This document shows, piece by piece, positions 1 to 6,233 of a stretch of 6,505 nucleotides of DNA. Source of the stretch: Candidatus Omnitrophota bacterium (GTDB lineage: Bacteria > Omnitrophota > Gorgyraeia > Gygaellales > Profunditerraquicolaceae); the NCBI GenBank assembly GCA_018825725.1, contig JAHKBC010000331.1, forward strand, positions 1 to 6,505, written 5' to 3'. Both the position numbers and the translations under genes were made by a program. The stretch's first letter is position 1. Every line of letters begins with the position of its first letter. The notes beneath the pieces are model-generated. The model saw only the letters and a list, made by a program, of their open reading frames with translations, was not told the origin of the DNA and did no database searches.

Positions 1-231
1 CATCAAAAGTAATTTGTCTCCTAATGGATCAAGTATTAATCCTGCCTGGGATTGTTGTTTGGATTTACGGGCAATATAACCATCAATGGCATCTGAGAGT
101 ACCGCCAGGATGAAAATACTTACAGCCACAAGAAGCAGGAACTTCTTGCCCGGAGTGTAATAGATCAGACATGAGATGAAAAAAGGAACTGTTAATATGC
201 GGAATAAAGAGATTTTATTGGCAAAATTCAT
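1..231 (-). CDS. pgsA: CDP-alcohol phosphatidyltransferase, PgsA-like (5' part, cut by window edge)
   Basis: Only the first 77 codons are visible. They read MNFANKISLFRILTVPFF at the N-terminus, then two hydrophobic stretches (about residues 10-26 and 31-46). The full CDP-alcohol phosphotransferase motif DGx2ARx8Gx3Dx3D follows, with D47, D50, G51, A54, R55, G64, D68 and D72. These acidic residues bind the metal ions and CDP in this membrane family. The N-terminal SLFRILTVPFF resembles PgsA, which makes phosphatidylglycerol phosphate from CDP-diacylglycerol and glycerol-3-phosphate at the inner membrane. Other family members (cardiolipin, phosphatidylserine or inositol-phosphate enzymes) cannot be excluded without the C-terminal part. 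The ATG overlaps the lepB TGA by 4 nt (ATGA at 228-231), and an AAGGA ribosome site lies 7 nt upstream, which fixes the start. Family call is very sure, exact substrate moderately so. Confidence 0.88.
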   Translation of the reverse strand, partial: MNFANKISLFRILTVPFFISCLIYYTPGKKFLLLVAVSIFILAVLSDAIDGYIARKSKQQSQAGLILDPLGDKLLLM

Positions 232-827
232 CTGATTATCCTTATTCTTGTAGGTGGCCAATAGATAAGAATTGCTTCTCCCACCAGTTTGGATTTAGGC
301 ACAAATCCCCAGAAACGGCTGTCTAGCGACGAGGCAGAGTTATCTCCGAGCACAAAATAACTATCCTGGGGAACAGTTATTGACGCATCTTCTCTTGCGT
401 AATCACCGCGGTTGTAATAGTAGCGCTGATTAAATAAGGGGTCAAGTAAGGGTTTGTTATTGATGTAAATTGTGCCTTTGTGAATTTGCACAGTCTCGCC
501 AGGCAGCCCGATAAGCCTTTTAATAAAATGTTTGTTTGGCTCCTGAGGTGCAAAAAATACAATTATGTCCCCTCTTTTGGGCTTGCGTACCGCAGGCAGG
601 CCGAGTTTAGTAAAGGGCACTTTGGCGCCGTAAATAAATTTATTAACCAGTATTACGTCTCCTTCAACCAGGGTCGGCCGCATTGAGCCGGTGGGAATCT
701 TAAAAGGTTGAACGATAAAGGTTCTGACTATTGAGGCCAAAAGTAAAGCAAAGATGATTGATTCGGCCCAGTCGCGGACTATTGTTTTTAATTTGTTTTT
801 TTTGTTTGTCAAGCGGCGGCTACTCAT
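228..827 (-). CDS. lepB: Signal peptidase I
   Basis: This 199-residue protein is a type I signal peptidase, which removes signal peptides from exported proteins on the outer face of the cytoplasmic membrane. A lysine/arginine-rich N-terminus (residues 1-19) precedes a single membrane segment at about 21-39. The catalytic serine box IPTGSMRPTL follows, with nucleophile S48 next to M49. RGDIIVF (85-91) and HFIKRLIGLPGE (100-111) hold the general-base lysine, K103. GDNSASSLDSRFWGFVP (161-177) is the last conserved box. The usual arginine and aspartate of the GDNRDNS form are replaced here by serine and alanine, as also happens in other bacteria. The length and single membrane anchor are like Gram-positive SipS rather than the two-anchor, 324-residue E. 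coli enzyme. The start overlaps the lepA stop by 4 nt (ATGA, 824-827). The lepA-lepB order matches the E. coli lep operon. Confidence 0.97.
   Translation of the reverse strand: MSSRRLTNKKNKLKTIVRDWAESIIFALLLASIVRTFIVQPFKIPTGSMRPTLVEGDVILVNKFIYGAKVPFTKLGLPAVRKPKRGDIIVFFAPQEPNKHFIKRLIGLPGETVQIHKGTIYINNKPLLDPLFNQRYYYNRGDYAREDASITVPQDSYFVLGDNSASSLDSRFWGFVPKSKLVGEAILIYWPPTRIRIIR
239..243 (-). promoter_or_regulatory. Shine-Dalgarno of pgsA
   Basis: On the minus strand AAGGA ends 7 nt before the ATG at 231, inside the last codons of lepB. It supports the ATGA-overlap start of the phosphatidyltransferase. Confidence 0.7.
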
Positions 828-2620
828 AGTTTTAAAATCTCCAAAAATGCCTCTTGTGGGATCTCCACTTTTCCAAATTGCTTTAGGCGTTTCTTACCTT
901 TTTTCTGCTCCTCCCAGAGTTTACGCTTACGGGTGATGTCTCCACCGTAACATTTGCTGGTGACGTTTTTTCCCACGGGCCTGACTCGTTCTGAAGCCAG
1001 TATCTGGTTTCCAATTGCAGCCTGGATTCTTACTTCGAATAACTGCCTGGGGATAAGATCCCGTAATTTATTGACTATGGAATATGCTTTTGTGTGAGTT
1101 TTTTCTTTTGGCAGCAGAAACGAAAAGGCGTCACAGACTACGCCGTTAATCAGGATATCCAGTTTGACCAGGTTTACGGGAAGATATTCCTTGAATTCAT
1201 AGTCAATAGAGCCATACCCTCGGGTTATAGACTTAAGTTTGTCATAGAAATCTACGATTATCTCTGAAAGTGGTATGCTGAATAGTAATTCAACACGATT
1301 GATGCCCAAGTGTTTTTTAGAGCTATAATTACCCCGGCGAGACTTGGTCATTTCGCAGACAGTGTCAATGCAATCCATAGGGATAATCATGAGCAGGTTA
1401 ACGTACGGCTCAAGGTATTCTAATGTATCCAGAGAGGAAGAGAATTTTGCCGGTGTGTCAATTTCCATAATTTCATCATTTTCACCCTTGGCTTTATAAA
1501 CAACATTAGGCACAGTAAGGATTAGGTTGAGGTTATATTCTCTTTCCAGGCGTTCTTGAACAATCTCCATATGTAAAAGGCCCAGGAATCCGCATCTGAA
1601 TCCTGTGCCAAAGGACTGGCTGTGCTCCGGTTCAAAAACAAATGAGGCATCGGATAATTTTAGTTTATCCATAGCGTCGCGAAGGTTTGGGAAATCACCC
1701 GGGTTGACAGGATATATGCCGCAGAATACCAGGGGTTTGGGCTGCTTGTATCCTGGCAGGGCCTTTTCACAGGGGTTCTTTGGGTTGGTTAGGGTGTCTC
1801 CGATAATGATCTCTCTGGGTTCGCGGATATTCGCAGTAAGGTAGCCCACCTCTCCGCAGGTCAATGTATTTACTTCAGAATATTTGAGGTCTTTAAATAC
1901 GCCCAACTCTTCTATTTTGTATGTTTTACCGGAATGCAGTAATTTTATTTCGGAGCGGGAATTAATTTGCCCATCCATTATTCTGATGAAAACCACCACT
2001 CCTTTATAGGCATCGAAACGGCAGTCAAAAACCAGGGCTTTTAAAGGATGTTCGGCTTCACCAGGTGGCGGGGGTATAACTTCAATTATTTTTTCCAGGA
2101 TATCAATTATTCCCGTTCCTTCTTTTGCTGAAGCCAGGATTATCTCCTCTTCTTTGAATCCTAATAGCCCGGTAATTTGCTCTTTGACGTTATTGATATC
2201 CACCGAGGCTAAATCTACTTTATTTACTATCGGTATAATCGCCAGGTTGTTTTCTAAGGCCAGGTAATAATTTGCTACTGTCTGGGCTTCTATGCCTTGG
2301 GCGGCGTCAACTAAAAGCAGCGCCCCTTCGCAGGCAGCCAGTGATTTTGATACCTCATAGGAAAAGTCTACATGTCCAGGTGTATCAATAAGATTAAAAA
2401 TATAGACCCTTGAGTCCTTGGCTTTATAATCTATCCTAACTGTTGAGGCTTTAATGGTTATACCGCGCTCCCTTTCCAGATCCATATCGTCAAGCATCTG
2501 GTTTTTCATATGCCTGAGGTCTATAGTTTTTGAAAGTTCCAGAATTCTATCGGCAAGAGTAGATTTTCCGTGGTCGATATGGGCAATAATGCTGAAATTA
2601 CGAATAAGAGATTTATCCAC
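824..2620 (-). CDS. lepA: Elongation factor 4 (ribosomal back-translocase GTPase)
   Basis: This 598-residue protein is of normal LepA length. All translational-GTPase boxes are present: G1 AHIDHGKST (13-21), switch I ERGITIKAST (51-60), G3 DTPGH (79-83), G4 NKVD (133-136) and G5 SAK (164-166). The EF-G-like domains II, III and V follow, including FRCGFLGLLHMEI. The LepA-specific C-terminal domain is intact, with TSKCYGGDITRKRKL and EIPQEAF near the end. LepA acts on ribosomes to reverse or rescue stalled translocation and is linked to initiation and stress. The start is GTG at 2620. It gives MDKSLIRNFSIIAHIDHGKS, which matches the family N-terminus, whereas the next methionine lies beyond the P-loop. 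The gene begins inside the last codons of cmk (8-nt overlap) with no clear Shine-Dalgarno, so translation is probably coupled to cmk. Small C-terminal departures are noted in the findings. Confidence 0.98.
   Translation of the reverse strand: MDKSLIRNFSIIAHIDHGKSTLADRILELSKTIDLRHMKNQMLDDMDLERERGITIKASTVRIDYKAKDSRVYIFNLIDTPGHVDFSYEVSKSLAACEGALLLVDAAQGIEAQTVANYYLALENNLAIIPIVNKVDLASVDINNVKEQITGLLGFKEEEIILASAKEGTGIIDILEKIIEVIPPPPGEAEHPLKALVFDCRFDAYKGVVVFIRIMDGQINSRSEIKLLHSGKTYKIEELGVFKDLKYSEVNTLTCGEVGYLTANIREPREIIIGDTLTNPKNPCEKALPGYKQPKPLVFCGIYPVNPGDFPNLRDAMDKLKLSDASFVFEPEHSQSFGTGFRCGFLGLLHMEIVQERLEREYNLNLILTVPNVVYKAKGENDEIMEIDTPAKFSSSLDTLEYLEPYVNLLMIIPMDCIDTVCEMTKSRRGNYSSKKHLGINRVELLFSIPLSEIIVDFYDKLKSITRGYGSIDYEFKEYLPVNLVKLDILINGVVCDAFSFLLPKEKTHTKAYSIVNKLRDLIPRQLFEVRIQAAIGNQILASERVRPVGKNVTSKCYGGDITRKRKLWEEQKKGKKRLKQFGKVEIPQEAFLEILKL
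839..842 (-). promoter_or_regulatory. Shine-Dalgarno of lepB
   Basis: GGAG on the minus strand lies 11 nt before the lepB ATG at 827, within the last codons of lepA. The spacing is a little long, but the 4-nt stop/start overlap would also allow reinitiation. Confidence 0.5.
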
Positions 2621-3281
2621 TTTTTTTAATATAACTAAGAATCCTGGCTACGACCTGTTCAATGTTAAGTTTTGTGGTATCAATGAATATTGCATCATCA
2701 GCTTTTTTTAAAGGAGCAATCTTGCGGGTGGAGTCAATTCGGTCGCGGTTTCTTAGATCTTGGGCTACGCTTTTAAAAGATACGCTGTCGTTATCACGGA
2801 CAGATCTTAATTCCTCGAATCTTCGTCTGACTCGTTCATTAAAGTTAGCATCCAAAAAGAATTTTCTCTCTGCTTTGGGAAATACCACTGTGCCGATATC
2901 TCTTCCTTCTAAGACGCAATCTTTTCTATGTCCCAACGCTCTTTGTAATTTTAACATCAATTTTCTTACTCCGCTTATTTTAGCTATATCTGAGACAAAA
3001 CGTGTAACTATGGGCTTACGGATTTCCTGCGAGATGTTTTTGCCGTCGAGTATAACCTTTAATCTACCGTTTTTCTTGTAGTCTAACGTGATCCGGCTTT
3101 TTCTGGTAAGCTCAACCATTTTTTTAGCATTACGAATATCGGCCTTATACATTAAGGCCTTAATGGTGATCGCCCGGTACATTGCCCCGGTATCAATATA
3201 AATGAATCCTAACTTATTGGCTACTAGTTTGGCAACAGTGCTTTTTCCTGAACCAGCAGGCCCGTCAATAGCAATAATCAT
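2613..3281 (-). CDS. cmk: Cytidylate (CMP/dCMP) kinase
   Basis: This 222-residue protein is the bacterial CMP kinase, which transfers phosphate from ATP to CMP or dCMP in the cytoplasm to feed CTP, dCTP and phospholipid precursor pools. Visible motifs are the P-loop GPAGSGKST (7-15), IDTGAMYRA (29-37) of the NMP site, EGRDIGTVVFP (125-135), the arginine-rich lid region NERVRRRFEEL (148-158) and RDRIDSTRKIAPL (179-191) with the conserved Asp/Arg pair. Length is typical of the family. The ATG at 3281 lies inside the end of tyrA (17-nt overlap), with an in-frame TGA immediately before it, so it cannot extend upstream. Only a weak AGAAG-like purine run serves as ribosome site, so coupling to tyrA is likely. 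In many bacteria cmk sits between aroA and rpsA; here it follows tyrA and precedes lepA. Confidence 0.97.
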   Translation of the reverse strand: MIIAIDGPAGSGKSTVAKLVANKLGFIYIDTGAMYRAITIKALMYKADIRNAKKMVELTRKSRITLDYKKNGRLKVILDGKNISQEIRKPIVTRFVSDIAKISGVRKLMLKLQRALGHRKDCVLEGRDIGTVVFPKAERKFFLDANFNERVRRRFEELRSVRDNDSVSFKSVAQDLRNRDRIDSTRKIAPLKKADDAIFIDTTKLNIEQVVARILSYIKKSG

Positions 3282-4110
3282 TCAAGCTTCTTCTTTTTTT
3301 TTGTGCCTGGATTAGTATGTGGTTAAGAGAAACGTGTTTATTGGCCAGTATAGCTTTTTTAAGGTTTGCAAGCTTATTTTCAAATATAGTAATAGCTGGT
3401 AATAGATTTTTTCTATTAGTTAAAAATATATCATTCCAGAGCAGGCTATCGGAAGCGGCTATTCTGGTTGTATCCTTAAAACTGCCTGCGCAAAATTTAA
3501 AGTATTTTTTGGGCACACTATTGATAAGCGAAAAGGAGATAGCGTGCGGAAGGTGGCTGACTGAGGCCAGTATTCTGTCATGGGTTGCGGGAGATAAATA
3601 CGATATCTTTGTTCCAATTTGCTTCCAAAAGTCAGCTATCCTTATTAATGCTTGTTTGGAGGTTTTTTTTGTTGGGGTGAGGATGCAAAGTGAACCGGTA
3701 AATATATCCTGGTTGTAGTTGCCTACTCCTCTTTTTTCAGAGCCGGCTAAAGGGTGGCTACCAATAAACAAGGGGAATTCATTTTCCAGTTTTTTTACGA
3801 TTTCAAGTTTAGTGCTTCCTACATCTGTAACAATGCAGCCGGGTTTGATAATTTTGGAAATATTTTCCGAAAGATGGATAATGGTTTTGACCGGAGTAGC
3901 CAAAATAACCAAGTCGCAGGATTTAAGAATACCAGGGTCTGTAGACCCGTTATCTATTATGCCGTGGCTCTTAGCATAACGGATAGTTTCCTGTTTCCGG
4001 CTTAAACCAAGCACCTTGGCAGCGATATGGCCCGTTTTTACTCTTTTTGCTAGAGAACTGCCGATTAAGCCTAAGCCGACAACACCGATAGTATTGAATG
4101 GTTTTTTCAT
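3265..4110 (-). CDS. tyrA: Prephenate (or arogenate) dehydrogenase
   Basis: This 281-residue protein is a TyrA-family dehydrogenase, catalysing oxidative decarboxylation of prephenate (or arogenate) in tyrosine synthesis. It shows the Rossmann GLGLIG (12-17), ATPV (71-74), TDVGSTK (95-101), GSHPLAGSEKRG (117-128), the catalytic-site HDRILASVSHLPH (177-189) and GSFKDTTRIAASDSLLWNDI (209-228). It is the bare catalytic core: no chorismate mutase and no C-terminal ACT domain. After the second strand the sequence is GLSRKQET, where NAD enzymes usually have Asp; Ser-Arg there resembles the NADP-dependent cyanobacterial enzyme. SHLPH with a final histidine is more typical of prephenate-using enzymes. 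The start is 4 nt after the aroF stop with AGGGAG 10 nt upstream. The C-terminal tail KKRRSLNDYCY depends on the A9 tract and is less certain. Confidence 0.96.
   Translation of the reverse strand: MKKPFNTIGVVGLGLIGSSLAKRVKTGHIAAKVLGLSRKQETIRYAKSHGIIDNGSTDPGILKSCDLVILATPVKTIIHLSENISKIIKPGCIVTDVGSTKLEIVKKLENEFPLFIGSHPLAGSEKRGVGNYNQDIFTGSLCILTPTKKTSKQALIRIADFWKQIGTKISYLSPATHDRILASVSHLPHAISFSLINSVPKKYFKFCAGSFKDTTRIAASDSLLWNDIFLTNRKNLLPAITIFENKLANLKKAILANKHVSLNHILIQAQKKRRSLNDYCY
3294..3302 (-). other. A9 homopolymer (coding strand) near the tyrA 3' end
   Basis: Nine consecutive A on the minus strand fall in the tyrA codons for Gln-Lys-Lys-Arg, 12 nt upstream of the cmk ATG. The tract is long enough to be prone to sequencing error or polymerase slippage. 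Removing one A would end TyrA at a TGA directly abutting the cmk ATG instead of 17 nt inside cmk. Confidence 0.85.
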
Positions 4111-4114
4111 CGTG

Positions 4115-5131
4115 TTAAAGCTCCCTGCCCATAGCCTTAGCTAATACCTTTAATTCCTGCATGAGTATATTGAAGTTTGTCGGTAATAGAGATTGCGCTC
4201 CGTCAGAGAGCGCGTTCTCCGGGTCGTTGTGTACCTCAATAATTAATCCATCGGCTCCGGCAGCCAGGGCTGCTCTGGATAACGCCGGTACGAGACTCCA
4301 TTTACCTGCTGCATGGCTGGGATCGACAATTATTGGTAAGTGCGAAAGTTGTTTTACGCAAGGGACGGCACTTATATCCAGCGTATTACGAGTATAGTCT
4401 TCGAAAGTTCTTATTCCGCGTTCGCAGAGAATAACGTTATAATTTCCCTCTGATAATATATATTCGGCGGACATGAGCAATTCTTTAATAGTCGAAGACA
4501 ATCCACGTTTCAATATAACCGGTTTTTTGGTCATTCCGACTTCTTTCAGCAGGTTGAAATTTTGCATATTCCTGGCGCCGATCTGCAGGACATCAGCGTA
4601 TTTAGCCACTAATTCTATATCTCGCGTATCCATAACCTCAGTTACGGTAGCCATTTTTAAATCTTGGCCGACCTGATGTAGATATTTCAGGCCCTCTTCG
4701 CCAAGTCCCTGGAAACTATAAGGTGAACTGCGAGGTTTAAATGCTCCTCCGCGTAAGACTGTTGCTCCTGCTTTTTGCACTTCTCGTGCAGTCTGATAAA
4801 GGATGTCATGGTTTTCAATAGCGCAAGGCCCGGCAATAACCGTTATCTTCTTTGCCCCAATACGCACATCTTTACTTATTTCGATTACCGAAGGCCCTTT
4901 TTTGAATTCCCGTGAAACCAGCTTAAAAGGAGATAATACCGGCATGACCTTTTCTACGCCGCTAAAGGCCTCTAGTGGCGTAACCCTTAATACATCTTCT
5001 GGTCCGATTACTCCGATAATGCTGCGTTCGGTACCTTTGGAGACGTGGGTTTTTAGGCCGAGCTTCTGAACCTTCTCAATAATATGATTGATCTGTTCTT
5101 GTGTAGCATCCGGACGTAAAACAATAATCAT
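4115..5131 (-). CDS. aroF: 3-deoxy-7-phosphoheptulonate (DAHP) synthase, type I-beta, with N-terminal regulatory domain
   Basis: This 338-residue protein condenses phosphoenolpyruvate and erythrose-4-phosphate, the first step of the shikimate pathway. The first ~70 residues (MIIVLRPDAT onward) form the ferredoxin-like/ACT-like regulatory domain known from the Thermotoga maritima enzyme, which is also about 338 residues and is inhibited by tyrosine. The catalytic barrel shows AGPCAIE (100-106, metal ligand C103), RGGAFKPRSSPYSFQG (127-142), QIGARNMQN (183-191), KRG (208-210), CERGIRTFE (236-244), DPSHAAG (270-276, H273), and E299 and D310 as the remaining expected metal ligands. All key residues are present. 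It starts at the ATG directly after the hisC TAA, with AAGGA 8 nt upstream. Its place between aminotransferase and tyrA marks it as the aromatic-operon DAHP synthase. KDO-8-phosphate synthase, a relative, lacks this N-terminal domain and is unlikely. Confidence 0.97.
   Translation of the reverse strand: MIIVLRPDATQEQINHIIEKVQKLGLKTHVSKGTERSIIGVIGPEDVLRVTPLEAFSGVEKVMPVLSPFKLVSREFKKGPSVIEISKDVRIGAKKITVIAGPCAIENHDILYQTAREVQKAGATVLRGGAFKPRSSPYSFQGLGEEGLKYLHQVGQDLKMATVTEVMDTRDIELVAKYADVLQIGARNMQNFNLLKEVGMTKKPVILKRGLSSTIKELLMSAEYILSEGNYNVILCERGIRTFEDYTRNTLDISAVPCVKQLSHLPIIVDPSHAAGKWSLVPALSRAALAAGADGLIIEVHNDPENALSDGAQSLLPTNFNILMQELKVLAKAMGREL
4121..4126 (-). promoter_or_regulatory. Shine-Dalgarno of tyrA
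   Basis: AGGGAG on the minus strand lies 10 nt before the tyrA ATG at 4110, within the last codons of the DAHP synthase gene. It is the strongest ribosome site in the window and confirms the tyrA start. Confidence 0.75.
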
Positions 5132-6232
5132 TTAGTTGATCCTTTTTTGATTCATGATAACTTCTTTTAAGGCTGAAATAAAACTCTTATTTTCTTCGCC
5201 TGTTCCAATAGTCACGCGGATAAAAGTATCCAGGCCATACTGTTTCATATCCCTGACGATAATCCCCTTTTTTAATAGTTGCTTAAAAACAAGGAAGCAG
5301 TCTAATCTGGTGTCTACGAGTATAAAGTTGGCTACGGAAGGAATATATGTAACCGGTATCTTGGCTAATTCGCGATACAGGTATTTTTTACCGGTTAGAT
5401 TATTTTTTTTAGTTTTACTCAGGAATATTCTATCATCAAGAGCGCTGACACTAGCTGCCTGAGCAAGGGAGTTTAAATTAAAGGGCTGCCTGACCTTCTC
5501 CATATATTGGGTAAGCTCAGGTTTTGCCACAGCAAATCCGATGCGTAATCCTGCCAGGCCAAAGGCTTTAGAGAATGTTTTTAACACGATAATATTTTTA
5601 TTTCTTATCCATTCTACGCTTTTAGGAAAATCATTTACATCAATAAAAGTATCATAGGCTTCATCTAGAACAGTAATCGTATGCGCCGGGAGGCTTTTAA
5701 TAAAATTAATCAGCTCCTTTTTATTCACATAGGTTCCCGTGGGATTATTGGGATTAGCGATAAAGATAAGTTTGGTTTTATTATTCACCCGTTTTCTTAT
5801 TTTCTCCAGGTCATAAGTAAAATCTTTAAGCGGGACTTCATGGATCCTGCGGCCGTTAACCTTGGAAATAATGCGGTATTCAAGAAAGGTTGTGTTTGCG
5901 GTTAGGATCGTTTCGTTATTCTCGACAAAGGTTTTAATAATTACATCAATAAGTTCATCTGAGCCATTTCCCAGGACAAAGTTATTGGGGGAAAGCTTGA
6001 ATTCTTGAGCCAGCCTTCTTTTTAAATAAAAACTCTGGCTATCCGGATAACGGTTAATTTCTCTTAATGCTTTTTGTATGGCTTTAATTGCCTTAGGTGA
6101 TACACCCAGTGGGTTTTCATTGGAAGCCAGTTTGTATACTTTTTCAAGCCCTAATTCTCTCTGGGTTTCAGGAATAGGCTTTCCGGCTATATAAGCAGCA
6201 AGATTCTTAAGGTCTCTTCTAACAAGATTCAT
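5132..6232 (-). CDS. hisC: HisC-family aminotransferase (histidinol-phosphate / aromatic amino acid)
   Basis: This 366-residue PLP enzyme is a fold-type I, class II aminotransferase of the HisC family. Visible are SNENPLG (37-43), RYPD (61-64), GNGSDE (88-93, PLP phosphate site), NPNNPTGT (160-167), DEAY (190-193, Asp to the pyridine nitrogen), FSKAFGLAGLRIGF (220-233) with the Schiff-base lysine K222, and RVTIGT (339-344) with the substrate-carboxylate arginine. Family members transaminate imidazole-acetol phosphate in histidine synthesis, but many also act on phenylpyruvate, hydroxyphenylpyruvate or prephenate. Lying between pheA and aroF-tyrA, with no other his genes in view, it most likely makes the last step to phenylalanine and tyrosine; a double role is possible. 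The start has GGAG 6 nt upstream and is 1 nt beyond the pheA stop. Family call is firm, the physiological substrate is inferred. Confidence 0.93.
   Translation of the reverse strand: MNLVRRDLKNLAAYIAGKPIPETQRELGLEKVYKLASNENPLGVSPKAIKAIQKALREINRYPDSQSFYLKRRLAQEFKLSPNNFVLGNGSDELIDVIIKTFVENNETILTANTTFLEYRIISKVNGRRIHEVPLKDFTYDLEKIRKRVNNKTKLIFIANPNNPTGTYVNKKELINFIKSLPAHTITVLDEAYDTFIDVNDFPKSVEWIRNKNIIVLKTFSKAFGLAGLRIGFAVAKPELTQYMEKVRQPFNLNSLAQAASVSALDDRIFLSKTKKNNLTGKKYLYRELAKIPVTYIPSVANFILVDTRLDCFLVFKQLLKKGIIVRDMKQYGLDTFIRVTIGTGEENKSFISALKEVIMNQKRIN
5140..5144 (-). promoter_or_regulatory. Shine-Dalgarno of aroF
   Basis: AAGGA on the minus strand lies 8 nt before the ATG at 5131, within the final codons of hisC. 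It supports a start abutting the hisC stop (TAA then ATG with no gap). Confidence 0.75.
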
Positions 6233-6233
6233 T

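Noticed and set aside
2613..2627. Slippery A7 giving a Cmk-LepA fusion
   Set aside because: The tract is ATT AAA AAA AGT in the cmk frame, which does not form a standard X XXY YYZ heptamer, and lepA lies in the +1 frame. The GTG start with coupling explains the junction more simply.
2662..3081. Plus-strand open frame of 139 codons antisense to cmk
   Set aside because: It lies wholly within a conserved cmk gene with intact motifs, its protein resembles no family I know, and no ribosome site or neighbour supports it. It is a shadow frame.
3265..3302. Programmed frameshift producing a TyrA-Cmk fusion
   Set aside because: An in-frame TGA sits immediately before the cmk ATG, so slipping into the cmk frame at the A9 tract terminates translation instead of making a fusion.
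3294..3302. T-run on the plus strand as an intrinsic terminator
   Set aside because: Transcription here is on the minus strand, where the run is A, not U, and no GC-rich hairpin adjoins it. No terminator was seen anywhere in the window.
3282..3440. Internal promoter for cmk inside the tyrA 3' end
   Set aside because: On the minus strand a TTGCAA and a TATACT can be seen, but only about 13 nt apart; no -35/-10 pair with 16-18 nt spacing was found.
3317..3718. Plus-strand open frame of 133 codons antisense to tyrA
   Set aside because: It is antisense to the conserved TyrA catalytic core with no recognisable domain. The other plus-strand frames in the window are shadows for the same reason.
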